A program made the translations under genes and the position numbers. Shown piece by piece: positions 1 to 10,985 of a DNA stretch of 28,350 nucleotides (position 1 is the first letter of the stretch; each line of letters begins with the position of its first letter). Origin of the DNA: Hofstenia miamia (lineage: Eukaryota > Xenacoelomorpha > Acoela); assembly GCA_004352715.1 (NCBI GenBank), contig SCFE01000010.1, forward strand, positions 1,838,245 through 1,866,594, read 5' to 3'. The notes beneath the pieces are model-generated. The model saw only the letters and a program-made list of their open reading frames with translations, was not told the DNA's origin and made no database searches.

Positions 1-77
1 GATATTTACTAGGTATCACCTTGATATATATATATGTGTGTGTATGTATGTCCAATTGTATAAAAATTATTGCTTAG

Positions 78-382
78 ATTACCCAAAGTGTAAGAAGGGT
101 TATCACAGCGTAGGCTGCTGCATCTGTTCACCGGATTGCAAAGATGGTCAGGTTGACATTGGTATAAGTTGTGCAAAAAAATCCTACGTGCGAGAAACGA
201 TTTTACCAAAATGTGAAAGTTACGAAGAATATGATGCAGGACTGTGTTACAAAAAATGTGACAAAGGTTATAATGGCATTGGCCCGGTTTGCTGGGGTAG
301 CTGTCCTGAATATGCTCCAATCAGCTGCGGTATGGCATGTGCAAAGGATTATGCAACCTGTCAAAACAATATATTTGGCCAA
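78..382 (+). CDS. Internal exon of a cysteine-rich gene, unrecognised function (gene 1, 5' part outside window)
   Basis: The exon follows an AG at 76-77 and starts inside a split codon. It encodes about 101 residues rich in Cys, Gly and Tyr and ends with CAA before a GTAAGC donor at 383. Visible motifs in order are YPKCKKGYHS, VGCCICSPDC, DIGISCAKKSY, EEYDAGLCYKKC, GYNGIGPVCW and a C-x3-C-x5-C end. I recognise this spacing (GYHxVGCC.C.PDC, then DAGLCY..C, then GxGPVCW) from uncharacterised proteins scattered through marine animals, protists and some bacteria, but I know no assigned function. The paired cysteines suggest a secreted, disulfide-bonded module. The start codon and signal peptide must lie upstream of the window. 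An ATG at 38 is in frame but lies in the AT-rich intron tail before the acceptor, so I do not use it. Joined to 2226-2570. Confidence 0.8.
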
Positions 383-2172
383 GTAAGCCTTTGTATGCAT
401 ATTTATGACACTATTGCTCTGATAATTAAAATATAAATAAAACATTTTTTCTGTTAAATTACAGAAATAATTTTTAGTAATGCAAAAAGGACATTGTCAA
501 TTATTCCTTTGAAATTCCACGTTATTGGACTTTATCAAAATTTCACGTTTAAGCAGATGATATACAATGTACATGATCAAGAAATAGATTAATGTTGGNA
601 AGTAGACACATTCATTATGGCCTTACAGTTTTCGATTTGATCACTGAGCTTTGTTCATCTCTCCAAATTCTATATTTACAATTTTATCTTAAGAATTTTT
701 TTAAAAACAACCTGTAGCAATCATATTCTATATTTTCTTTTGAAGTGACAGAGACTTACATCAGTATATGATGCGGTATTGTAGACACATTTCAAATTGT
801 GAACCTTAATATGTATTCTTGACATTTTATAAAAGATTGAATTCATTAAATTGTATGTTAATAATTCAATAACACCAAAAATATTTTGGAAAAAATACAC
901 TTAAAAAATATCAAATTAGATTAATTTATGAAATGATCAAGTTTGTCTGCACTTGTTGGAATTGCAAGATAGAAACCATGAAAAATTATTGCTCAATTCA
1001 AATTGATGAATAACATATTCTTCAAAAATATCCATAGTTGCTTCTTTACAATGACAAAACGATCATATATGTTGATATTGGAATTAACTGATATGTATTT
1101 AGCAGTGGCTGATTTAAGGGGGGACTATGGAACTGCAGTCCCCCCATGAGGAGCACAACGGAGGTTAATTTTTACAACCTTGATAAAAATTCTAAATTAG
1201 TGCCAAATTTTCATTTGCAAAAAAAAGATCCTCGATATTGACAAATATTTGTAAAATATTTGGCAAATTTTTAAAATAACTTGCAAGTTTCCCTAAATAT
1301 TTGGCAAATATTTGTCCTACTTTTCAACATTTTTTTCAAATAATATTAAAAAAAACTGAGACCGGGAGCAATTTGAAATAATATTTGCTATTATATTTAC
1401 TTGCTAAACTAAAATATATCTGTAATACTGTATCTCCATTCAATATTCAATTCATGTAAGAAATTTATGAGGATTTAAAACTTAATCAAATTTAGTTTAA
1501 GGGCCTCAGTTCAATCAGTCAGAAATTTCTAGATCCGCTCCTAGTATTTAGCCATGTATGTAATACGATCTCAATAGTTGAAATGAAATGTAACTAATTT
1601 GCATTTAAGATTTTAAAAAATATTCCGTTTTTATTTTGATGAAGTGTTCTTTAAACTATAATATCCAGTATGACCTATTTTTATAATCTATTTAATATTA
1701 TATTCAAAAATGATCAAATTATACATTTGAAATTGATTAGTAGTTGGAAGTATATCAAGGGTTAACAAATTCACATAGGATATTTCTTCACTTAAATTTA
1801 TAGACCAATGCAAGCACTTTTCTTAAAATCGTTCGAGTTCTTCAAATTGATATCTATTTTCCATCAACATTGAAATCCACATGTTATAACATTTAATATA
1901 CAACTCTTGAATAGTTATGTTTTTAAAACTTAGGTGTTTTATATGGGATATTTCTTTTTAGATAAAATAGTACATTAATTGCTTTGATTATAACTTTGTT
2001 GTTATGTTCGTTCTATTTTAATTGTGATGAGATTTACCCCCAAATCATTAATTGATTCAACTAATTGAATATGCCACATGTTTACACGTTTCTATAACTT
2101 TGCATTTAGCTTTGCCAAAACATATAACCGTTTGATTTAGATGTTCTGGATTTCATTTTTTTACCCTAATTC

Positions 2173-2203
<31 letters not shown>

Positions 2204-2225
2204 CATTCATTCTGTTCATGCTTAG
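383..2225 (+). other. Phase-0 intron of gene 1
   Basis: The donor GTAAGC is at 383 and the acceptor TTAG ends at 2225. Both flanking exons are in phase 0, so the join keeps the frame. The intron holds an hAT-type MITE (1103-1543), a TA-dinucleotide run near 2174-2203 just before the acceptor, and one N at 599. I see no coding sequence in the rest. Confidence 0.75.
1103..1543. mobile_element. hAT-type MITE, 441 bp, with perfect 8-bp target duplication
   Basis: The left end reads CAGTGGCTGATTTAAGG. The reverse complement of the right end reads TAGGAGCGGATCTAGAA, so the termini are related but degraded inverted repeats. GTATTTAG is present exactly on both sides (1095-1102 and 1544-1551). An 8-bp duplication with CAGTGG-type ends is the pattern of the hAT superfamily. 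There is no transposase ORF inside, so this is a non-autonomous copy. It lies in the intron of gene 1, clear of both splice sites. Confidence 0.75.
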
Positions 2226-2570
2226 ATTACTTCAGCACTTGATGTAATTGTGAATATCGCATCTACTGTAGCATCGGCTGGCACATCATTAGCAGCATCA
2301 ACTGCCATAAAGTCATCAGCTAAACTTGCAGCAAAATCCGCTTTGAACAAAGTCACGAAACTGGTAACGAAAGAAGGTGTAGAAAAAGCTCTTAAATTAG
2401 TAGCAAAAGAAACAGGAGAGCACTTATCAGAGGTTGCTTTAAAAGAAGCGGCTTTTGAAGTCGCAGAGGTTGTTACCCCTGAAAATGAGCTTGAGTGGCA
2501 AGATTTTGATCCTACAGGTATTGCGAATGCAATCCGCTTTTACAATCATCCTGTTTGTAAATATGATTAA
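2226..2570 (+). CDS. Terminal exon of gene 1: helical Ala/Lys/Val-rich segment and conserved tail
   Basis: The exon starts after TTAG at 2225 in phase 0 and runs 114 codons to TAA at 2568-2570. It begins ITSALDVIVNIASTVASAG. The first ~80 residues are low in Cys and rich in Ala, Val, Lys and Glu, and read as one or more amphipathic helices with a more hydrophobic first part. The end has the motif FDPTGIANAI followed by a final Cys four residues from the stop. In the same uncharacterised family as the preceding exon, a Cys-rich front, an Ala-rich helical middle and a DPTGI...C tail recur together, which supports the join. Membrane interaction is possible from composition, but that is inference. 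The GTG at 2250 is an internal Val codon, not a start. Confidence 0.8.
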   Translation: MTSALDVIVNIASTVASAGTSLAASTAIKSSAKLAAKSALNKVTKLVTKEGVEKALKLVAKETGEHLSEVALKEAAFEVAEVVTPENELEWQDFDPTGIANAIRFYNHPVCKYD

Positions 2571-2864
2571 GGATACATAACAATTTGTAAATGCTATAAA
2601 ATTCCTATGGTATGGTCCTAATAGTAATATTTAGATTATGTACTGTAAAAAATATATTATCACTGTAATTTGTTGATTCACATTAAATTCAAAGTTTGAT
2701 CTTTAAAAATATGTTTCAAGTTAATAGCTATTACAAAAATATAGAAATATAAAAATACTTAGAATGGAAAATACATCGAAAAGGGATTTACTATAATAGA
2801 ATATATATCGTAATTATATGCAATGCATTCTCATAAAAGAATAACGAAAAATTTTAAAATGCAA

Positions 2865-2870
2865 AATAAA
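2865..2870 (+). promoter_or_regulatory. Candidate polyadenylation signal AATAAA for gene 1
   Basis: This is the first AATAAA I see after the stop codon, about 295 bases downstream. In DNA this AT-rich the hexamer is common by chance, so this is only a plausible 3' end. Confidence 0.3.
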
Positions 2871-3825
2871 GAGCATTTAAACGAAATGATTTTAAAACCT
2901 TAATTATCATAACGATTATCTTAACACTTAAGTAAAATTGTATTCTTGAAGTGCTAAAAAATTATAGGAGCATTGTACAGATCAAACATAGTAAATCATT
3001 GCTTAACTTATTGCATACAATATGTGTCAGTATTCTATACCGTAGAAACTTATAATTTCTTTTAGTCTTTTCCTTGCTTTACGTGTTGTCCTATTTATGT
3101 AAATACCGTTTTAAATCGGGCTCGTCATGGTTTTTTTACCAAATAAATCTATTATTTCCGCATATTCCTTATTCTATGTTTTCGCCGATTTAATAATATT
3201 TGTATTCTATTCCTGCTAGGAGCTTAAACAGAAAATGTAACCTTAGCCAATTTCAAAGCAAGATATTAAAAAATCTTCATTAAACATGTATTTTGATAGA
3301 AGACATCAAAGAATAAATGCATTAAATGTATTTTGGAAACTGGAACAATTTAGATTTCAAGAACTTAAGAGGATTTACTTTAGCTATACCACAACAAATT
3401 CGACGTCGAACAATGTGATATGCATTTTTCGGACCATAAATTTTGGAAAATTCTAAATACCACCTGTTCAAGAAATCCTTAGCCTCAGGGTGGGACTAGT
3501 TTATTTGCAATACGAAGTGGTGTCTCATAAATTTTAAATTTTGGCCAGTTTTTGGGGCTTACGGAAAAAGTTTTGGTCATTTCAGCCTCTGTATATCATG
3601 TAGTAAAGTTGAAAAAATACTTTCGTATATATCACCAATTTAATACATAAAACTTAAGTTCGATATAATGAAGGTATTATTAAAAATAATATGAAGATAA
3701 TAAACAATTTTTGGTGCAAGTAAACCTTGACGACAAATTTAAACACAGAGGATTGAACAATAACAAAAATTCGGTTTGGCAATATGCCGCTAAAATAGAA
3801 AATCAAACATTAGGCGTTGAACACC

Positions 3826-4321
3826 CCAGGTCAGTACAGAATTCTGTTTTGCATGTTACGTACTTTTTGAAATGAAAAATACTTTCAAAATTTTTGTGTT
3901 ATGTGCATACATAGTCGCATCCTTTATGATTTTGCTTTTTAGCGTGCAAAATACATAGCTTACCCCTTAACGTCTAAAGAAGGTTATTGAACCTGACCGC
4001 CTTTATGGTTGCGACTCTTTCGTCACATGCTTTAATTACATTTTCCTAAGTAGTCGATGTCATCATAGAGATTGCAGCAGAAGAAAAGTTATATTATGCT
4101 AATAAGTAATCACTGGTGGTTTGCAGCACATGTTTAATCATAACCATTTGCCTTACGAACTGTTCACTGGAATAATCTCTGTAGATTTCAGGTCTAAATG
4201 GTCAGTCACAGTCCTCAATAGTAGGCCAATTCAACAGCGTCAAATGGCATAACAAGAATCCTGGCCCGAACCGGTTGACCAGCTTGCACGTGGGAATAGA
4301 ACTATATTCATTAATTCAATG
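3826..4321. repeat. Copy 1 of a gap-flanking duplication (assembly)
   Basis: This stretch recurs at 4562-5056 with only small differences, such as a 2-base indel in the CACATGTTTAATC part and a changed GGTCTAAATGG stretch. The second copy is bounded by single Ns on both sides. It is best read as two haplotype versions of one locus. Confidence 0.8.
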
Positions 4322-4561
4322 CAGAATATAATAAATAAACAATGTTTGAACAGGATGCAACCTTAACGGATCAACCGTAACAAAGTTTTTTATATAATTC
4401 CTGCGTACCAAATCTCTCAAAATATAGGGTTTTTCAATTGATTGACAGAATTCCCTATGTGTGTGCAAAATAACGATATGGTTGACCATTGGCGCAGCCA
4501 GAAGTGGCAAAAGGGGGCGTACTTGAAGACAGCATGCACGTTACCTGCGTGTGCATATATN

Positions 4562-5056
4562 CCAGGTCAGTACAGAATTCTGTTTTGCATGTTACGTACT
4601 TTTTGAAATGAAAAATACTTTCAAAATTTTTGTGTTATGTGCATACATAGTCGCATCCTTTATGATTTTGCTTTTTAGCGTGCAAAATACATAGCTTACC
4701 CCTTAACGTCTAAAGAAGGTTATTGAACCTGACCGCCTTTATGGTTGCGACTCTTTCGTCACATGCTTTAATTACATTTTCCTAAGTAGTCGATGTCATC
4801 ATAGAGATTGCAGCAGAAGAAAAGTTATATTATGCTAATAAGTAATCACTGGTGGTTTGCAGCACATGTGTTTAATCATAACCATTTGCCTTACGAACAG
4901 TTCACTGGAATAATCTCTGTAGATTTCAGGTATATAGTCAGTCACACACCTCAATAGTAGGCCAATTCAACAGCGTCAAATGGCATAACAAGAATCCTGG
5001 CCCGAACCGGTTGACCAGCTTGCACGTGGGAATAGAACTATATTCATTAATTCAAT
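4562..5056. repeat. Copy 2 of the duplication, probably a misplaced alternative haplotype
   Basis: It repeats 3826-4321 and is framed by N at 4561 and N at 5057. Sequence before 4561 ends in CATATAT and sequence after 5057 continues TATATATA, so the two outer parts probably join directly across a TA run and this block was placed between them in error. Confidence 0.75.
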
Positions 5057-5347
5057 NTATATATATATATACATACATATATGGTCTTTGGATACAAAAT
5101 TTTAAAAAATCTACAAGGCGCTGGATACAAAAAAAATCTATACAGGTGCTAAATACTATGGCAGAAGGCGCTGGATACGGGTCCAAAAAAAATTTTCTTG
5201 ACCTGAAACTCATACATAAGATATTAGACCCCTATTCCAATTTCGCAATGTAAAATTTTTGGATAAAATTAATTATTCTGGTGTTCCATCAAAAAAGCGC
5301 TGGATACTATGAAAAATCCGATACAAATCCCATAGTATCTTAAGCCC

Positions 5348-5348
<1 letters not shown>

Positions 5349-5400
<52 letters not shown>
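5349..5400. repeat. TA/GT microsatellite
   Basis: A long TA dinucleotide run passes into GTGTGTGT. Similar TA runs occur near 2174-2203, 5058-5072, 17578-17606, 20291-20309 and at the window end. Confidence 0.85.
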
Positions 5401-5401
<1 letters not shown>

Positions 5402-5457
5402 TATTTAAAGCGAATATGAACAGAAGGAAAAGCAGGGAGACACTAGGCCTATAGCCT

Positions 5458-5948
5458 GATTTTAGTTCATACAAGAGGCAAGAGAGCTTAGTCAATGGAC
5501 AAGAACACTAAATTACTATGACATGGGCACAGGCAGAAAGAAATACACTGTGTAGACACCTGTAAAAAATAAAGTTATAAAATGAAGTGATACTGAAAAA
5601 AATTCTTTAAGCAATCAGATTAAGAGATACGGTTTTAGGAGTCTAATTTATTATTTTGTTTATTTCTTTCTCTTCATCTTGCACCTAAAAAAAGCTGTTT
5701 CTCTATGCTGCAGTTGTGGGAGGGTTCAACTTCATGTCCTCTGACGAAGTTGGAGTTTGGTCTTCCCAGAGCTGTAGCTCTTAACCTGATTATTTAAAGA
5801 ATATTTTTCAGCATCACTTCATTTTTCAACTTTCTTCTTTTACAGATGTCGCTTCGTGTATTTTTTGTCTGCCCGTAACCCATGTCATAGTAATTTTGTG
5901 TTCTTGTCCATTGACTAAGCTCTCTTCCTTCTTGTATGAACTAAAATC
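5458..5948. repeat. Foldback: inverted repeat with ~175-bp arms and ~140-bp loop
   Basis: The left arm (about 5458-5631) is closely matched by the reverse complement of the right arm (about 5773-5948). For example AGTCAATGGACAAGAACAC on the left appears inverted in GTGTTCTTGTCCATTGACT on the right. Substitutions and small indels are scattered, so the arms have aged separately. It may be a MITE nested in the hAT-type element or that element's subterminal region. RNA from either strand could fold into a long hairpin. Confidence 0.7.
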
Positions 5949-8302
5949 GTTATCATTTGACTAATGGCCTGGGTCTTTCTCTTCTTACTATCGGAATATA
6001 TATTTTGCTTGCAGAAAAGTTGTTTTTTAGCATTGGAGATGGCGAGCAAACGTCGCGACTACACCCCTTATTTTATCTAAGGCAACCAGAAAAAAAGAAG
6101 GAAGAAATTCGCCATGAAGTATTCTTAACTAAAAGGCGGGAATAAAGAGTGCGCTTATGAAGGTGAAGGACGGGTTAAAAATGGCAAAACTTAAGGGGGG
6201 AAGGCATCATGGCCCCTGGCTGTGCCACTGGGGTTGACGAAGCAGATTTGTCACATTGTACTCTGAAGGTAGTTCTTCAGACCCCTGAACCTTGAAAAAT
6301 GTCCGTTTGGCAATTGCGGATGACAATAGGCAAGTCAAACAAATGTGCGTGCACATTATTGTGTTTAACTCAGAGAATGTTATCATTGTACCAAATGGGT
6401 GGATTCCAATAATTGTCTAAATCGTCGTAACTTTTTAACTGGAGTTTTCATAGAGTTGCTAAAATGTTGCCACAAATGCTGCAAGAATCATTAGTTGCAA
6501 TTCCAGCAGTACAAGTTCGATATTCTTCCTATTTCCGTAACTTTTAAAAGTCTGATGTAGACGGTAATTTTCCACAAAGAGCTGCAAAGCAATTAATTAA
6601 ATATTGCAGTGTGTATATTGTCTTTTGCAAAAATTTCCTTCTCAGCTATACCATGAGCATGTCTAAGAATTTAAAATATTGTTTACGGAAGTAATCTTTA
6701 GGTGTGAGTTTTTATTTCTATAAAATGCTGAAATTTTAAACTTAAGAAAATTAATGCGAAAATATGTTACCCTTGAGCTGACGTGAAACAATAATTGGTG
6801 GGAGTGTTGGATTGAATTCCAGCCCTCCCAATCTCTCTGGTCCTTAGCCTTTGGTAAAGAGCCACTTTTTGTAAGTTTTGTTTAATAACCTAGAGAAATC
6901 ATTGCAATTTAAGTTAGAATCGCAAATTAAATGGGCTGAAAAGATGTTCTTTAATTCGAGTAAATCCACGAAAACTTTCAAAGATTAAATATTAACGATG
7001 CTTCCTTTTATATTAGACACTTTTCTTTAATAAAATTAAGAGGTATAGTAAACAAACGGTCCCCTTTGGACAAAATTCAATTTCCTCCATAATTGAGTAG
7101 TTTATCTAATAAACGGTATTTTATTATCTGAAGGGTGAAGTTCAAAAAGAAATTTCTCAAAAATCTTTTCTAAATTGCACAATTAAGAATTGGAATAACT
7201 TGCCATTACATAAAAGAAAACTAGATAAGGGGTATAAGTTTAAAAAAAAATTAATGATTACATTTGTTCTTTTTTACCTCAAAATTAGCAATAAGGGTTG
7301 GTCAGACATAACTAGTAGCAATTTGAAAAAAATTATAAATATATTGTCTAAATCAATTTCAGGTAATAATGAACTTTTTGAGAATATTATTGCAGTCAAT
7401 TTATCAGTATGTGTTATATAGTAACCAAAAATATACTTTTCTTCTTCTTGTTGCCCTGGTAACTAGGTAGAATTTTGGCCTTCAAATGCTCGCGAAAATG
7501 CACTCTAAGTATGTTGTATATTGTTGTCATGGTGGCTACCTCTTAGTAGTAACTCTCACAAGCTCAGGAGCAAAACAGTTTCTTTGATTTATTTAATTAC
7601 TTCAACGATTCAACATGATACTGCAATTGTTCAGATCTATATCGTGGGTTGCCAACTCTATTCATTTTAGCGAAGCCAACTTATTTAGGGCGTATTGCAT
7701 CATGTCGAGGTTGTAACAATTAGTCTATAATTTTACTACAACAAAAAGGTGATTTGTTTTCAATTTTTACTATAATTCAAATCAAGTATGACTATTAGAA
7801 ATTGTTTTTCATTTATTTGAATAATTACTTTAATCCCATTTCTACTATAGTTACTTTTAGGAAAAAACCGATTTGTCCACACGTTTGAACAATTTTATAT
7901 AAGCATGTTATGAAATATTGAAAGAGTTTACATGGACATATCTATATCGGGTTGGGCCAGCTAATGCAATGTTGAAGATTTGTGCTAAAACGTATTCTTG
8001 TGCCTAAAGTACATGCAAGTATGAAGTTTGTTTCAATGAGAAATCCGAAAATATTCTAATTCTTTCCATACCTAGTTTTCAGATAATGAGATTCCATGGA
8101 ACAATAACTACCCTGAAATATTATGTTTTTTATAGAAAAACTATGTGAGGTTTTTGCGACGTGCGTGCAATACTTCAGTGATTACTTCGTATTTCTCTTT
8201 CGTTTTTAGTTATTGGACCATTGCAGTGGATGAATAACGATGCATTAAAAAATATTAAATATTACTGCGAAATAATGATCACTTGAACCATAAAGAAGGA
8301 AA

Positions 8303-8494
8303 ACAGACATGGCAAGAATTCTTCCTCTTCAAATGGCGAGTTTAGCTATTATAACTCATAAACAACAATACATGTAAATAGCATTTCGAAGAAACAACNA
8401 CAGACATGGCAAGAATTCTTCCTCGTCAAACGGCGAGTTAGCTATTATAATTTATAAACAACAATACATGTAAATAGCATTTCGAAGAAACAAC
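8303..8494. repeat. Tandem pair of ~95-bp copies around a single N (haplotype duplication)
   Basis: ACAGACATGGCAAGAATTC begins the first copy at 8303, and the sequence restarts at 8400 just after the N at 8399. The copies differ at about half a dozen sites, for example CTTCAAATGG against CGTCAAACGG. This fits two alleles placed in series at a contig join. Confidence 0.75.
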
Positions 8495-9590
8495 CCAGTA
8501 TTTAATATCTTATATCTTATATTGTAAAATGGTAGGAATAGTACATCTCCCCTCCTGTTAAGAACCAATGAAAAAAACGCATGAAAAATTGGAAAATGTG
8601 TTAAAATATACTATTCTACTATAAAATTTCCTTATTTCTTTCGTTATTAAATATTTTAAATATTTTACATTGCAAATCTAAGAAAGCAAACAAATTCGAA
8701 AATATTCTAGAAAAAACGTCCCAAGGGAAAATATGTTTCATGTTCATCCTTAATTTCAGCTCGGTCGCTCATGAATAGAAATTGGGTAGTTTATTGACGA
8801 AAAACAACATATTTGAGGTTAGTTGTTGAGGTCATGGGACTTAGACTGCTATACTATTTGAACACAATGTGTTGGGAAGAATTATTAAAAAGTTAATGCT
8901 TTCAAATACTTTAAGCACAAGAAAATTTTTTACCAAAAATGTTCACCATAACATGAATCATATGTCTACCCATAAATATTTCTAAATCACAGAATTCCGA
9001 AATTTCCTAATATATTGTTTTGGAAAAAATTGATTGAAGATCTGGACAACATGGTCTGTGACGTTAAAGATACAATAGGCAGTATAAGGTAAATTTGAAC
9101 TCACAATCTATGTTGATGCCAAGTACCATTGCGTGTTTCTGATCAAGAATTGAAATTTGATTAGTCGTTACTACAACATGTTTGCAAGTAGTTCATAAAG
9201 GAAGAGTTATGAATAACCTCTTTAGCATAGAGCCCCAGCCATTTAGGCCAGAAAATGGGTTTTTATTTGGTTATAATGTGAAGAGATCACTGTATATATT
9301 AGCTGCTGATTCACCAAGTTTAATTTGAGATGAAACATAAAATGTGAAATGGCCATTCATCTGCCTACAGTGATTTATATACCTTACAAATAACCAAGAA
9401 CAAATCAATAAAATTTGACTAAATAAACCAATATTTTAACATATTACTAATTATGAATACATATGTACAATTCTATTAAGGAATAGAACTAAACAAATTT
9501 TTAATACTTATTCATTTTTAGTTACACCAAGTATTTCACACTTTTTGACAACATTTTGCCTCCTAATAGAGTGAATTCATATTATTTTAG

Positions 9591-9825
9591 ATGACTGCTT
9601 TGTTATTGCTATTCATATTACAAACGGTCAGCGTCTACATGAATGAGGATGCTTTTAATGCAGAAGTAATTAAAGACATCCAATGTTATGGCCAGGACAT
9701 GCTTACTAGAGAGGCATGTCCAGAAGGGTATGAAAACAAATCTGTTTGCTTAGACAAGCAATGTTGCTGGGATGACTTGTCACCAGAGGGATATAACTGC
9801 TTTCGTCCACGTGATGTAACAAAAA
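9591..9825 (+). CDS. Trefoil gene exon 1: signal peptide and trefoil module 1
   Basis: ATG at 9591 opens a typical signal peptide (MTALLLLFILQTVSVY) with likely cleavage around residues 14-18. Trefoil module 1 spans residues 32-70. Its six cysteines are spaced C-x10-C-x9-C-x4-CC-x10-C with CCWDD after the double Cys, a near-canonical P-type fold; the usual pairs are 1-5, 2-4 and 3-6. An N-K-S site at residues 49-51 could be glycosylated. The exon ends one base into a codon before GTAAGT at 9826 (phase 1). Only this start gives a signal peptide. The ATG directly follows TTTTAG, so the mRNA probably has a spliced non-coding 5' exon or a trans-spliced leader. The full gene joins 12947-13225, 15377-15532, 15986-16117 and 17331-17404, giving 291 residues. 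Trefoil proteins are normally secreted onto mucosal surfaces. Confidence 0.85.
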
Positions 9826-10284
9826 GTAAGTCAATATTTCATATATTAAATTTTACAAATATGTTGTTACAACATTTTCCAAAATAAATGATATTCAGGC
9901 CCAAACTTTTTTTATTTTGGAATGATGCCCAAATTGGATAAAATTCCAAAAAAATGTGTGATTTTCAAGATTTTCACTGTAAGAAGAAATTTATTTACTA
10001 ATGGAATTTTAAGCTTTTTGGTTTGGATCTGAACATCATGACCCAACTTACGGTTCTGATTTGAATGTATTTGAAGATTTTAGCAAAATATTATCCTGAT
10101 TGAGAAAATAAATTCAATTTATTAAGATTTGGAAGAGAAAATGGTTTGTACGATCTATAGTGGAAATTTCTAGATACCGTTGTACATGTAAATCTGCAAA
10201 ATATTAACTTAGATGCATACATTTCTTTTATTATTATTCAAAAATATACTCCTTACACTGATTATCTTGAGCGGTTGAAATTAG

Positions 10285-10985
10285 AAGGCTTGTTGCGGGG
10301 CAATATTCTACTACCCAACCCACCCCGCACCGCAAATAAAATATGTGCATCCACCCCGCAAATCCCCGCAAGAACAAAATTAATAAAATTGAAAAATTTA
10401 ATAGTACTTTATAAAATATTATAATCAAAATATTAATAATAATGATAGGTATATGGAAATATGCAATGGCATTGGCATTGCAAAAATGCTTTTCAATTTG
10501 CACAACTGAGTCACATAGAATAATTCGCAGTTTTTTCATTAAATTTTGCATATGATTGCAACTTTTTATATGAACCATGGATTGGAAGATATTGGTCTTT
10601 ATCTTGTGGCGAAGTTGTGATAAAATCAGCCCATTGTTTCTGCAAAGTCTTTCAACACACGCAGATGAACTGGAAACCGACAAGATCTTTTTTTGCTGCG
10701 TTCTGCAAAAGGGGAAATAGCAATGACGCTTACCAACTCTGCAAAATGTGTATCTTGAAAATAAAACTGAAATATATGGTGACTCTATACACAACATTTA
10801 CGAATTACAATACAATAATGAATTTATTTTTACTTCTGAATTACAACGCTAAATTTCACAAATCAAAACAAAATATTTACAATAGTATGTAAAAACCAAT
10901 AATATATTTACCACGCAAATCACCGCAATTCCCCATGGGAAGGGGTGGCGTGGCGTGGGATCCCGCCCCATCATGCACAAGTCTT
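10285..10985 (-). mobile_element. hAT relic, 701 bp, with perfect 8-bp target duplication
   Basis: The ends are short inverted repeats, AAGGCTTGT at the left and AAGACTTGT as the reverse complement of the right. Each is followed by a GC-rich stretch that contrasts with the AT-rich surroundings. GAAATTAG flanks both sides exactly (10277-10284 and 10986-10993). A decayed hATC dimerisation segment lies inside on the - strand, which supports the superfamily independently of the ends. The element sits in intron 1 of the trefoil gene in opposite orientation to it. Confidence 0.85.
10558..10695 (-). pseudogene. hATC (hAT transposase C-terminal dimerisation) fragment
   Basis: The - strand reads LSVSSSSACVERL followed by GLILSQLRHKIK and FQSMVHIK. 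This matches the hATC pattern in which a Ser/Ala-rich turn precedes ER, a small gap, and then R..L. A preceding piece of the same domain (FPLLQNAAKK) lies in a different frame, so at least one frameshift is present. An ORF of 187 codons (10234-10797) runs through it, but its N- and C-terminal parts are not transposase-like, and it extends past the element's left end. Most of the transposase is missing, so this is inactive. Confidence 0.7.

Larger units (their letters stand above)
4487..6230. mobile_element. hAT-type element with 7/8 target duplication, split by an assembly join
   Basis: The left end reads CATTGGCGCAGCCAG. The reverse complement of the right end reads CAGTGGCACAGCCAGGGG, a related terminus. 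The flanks are TGGTTGAC (4479-4486) and GGGTTGAC (6231-6238), a 7 of 8 match. If the misplaced block 4562-5056 is removed, the true element is about 1.25 kb. I see no transposase. It contains the foldback at 5458-5948. The superfamily rests on termini and duplication size only. Confidence 0.55.
2571..9590. other. Intergenic region without a recognisable gene
   Basis: About 7 kb of AT-rich DNA. I find no ORF with family resemblance and no credible exon pair. It contains an hAT-type element (4487-6230), a foldback within it (5458-5948), TA and GT microsatellites (near 5058-5072 and 5349-5400), and assembly duplications at single Ns (4561, 5057, 8399). Short ORFs at 5957-6145 and 7200-7421 show no supporting motif strong enough to call. 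Confidence 0.55.

Noticed and set aside
9-436. ORFs on both strands overlapping the first exon
   Set aside because: They are shadows of the Cys-rich exon 78-382. The real frame is identified by the cysteine pattern and the splice sites.
7180-7421. ORF with a KNWNNLPLHKRK-like start, reminiscent of the end of some LINE ORF2 proteins
   Set aside because: Only a dozen residues resemble it, the rest is Lys/Ile/Asn-rich, and there is no RT or endonuclease nearby.
10234-10797. 187-codon ORF on the - strand as a host gene
   Set aside because: It overlaps the hAT relic, runs past the element's left end, and only its hATC part is meaningful.
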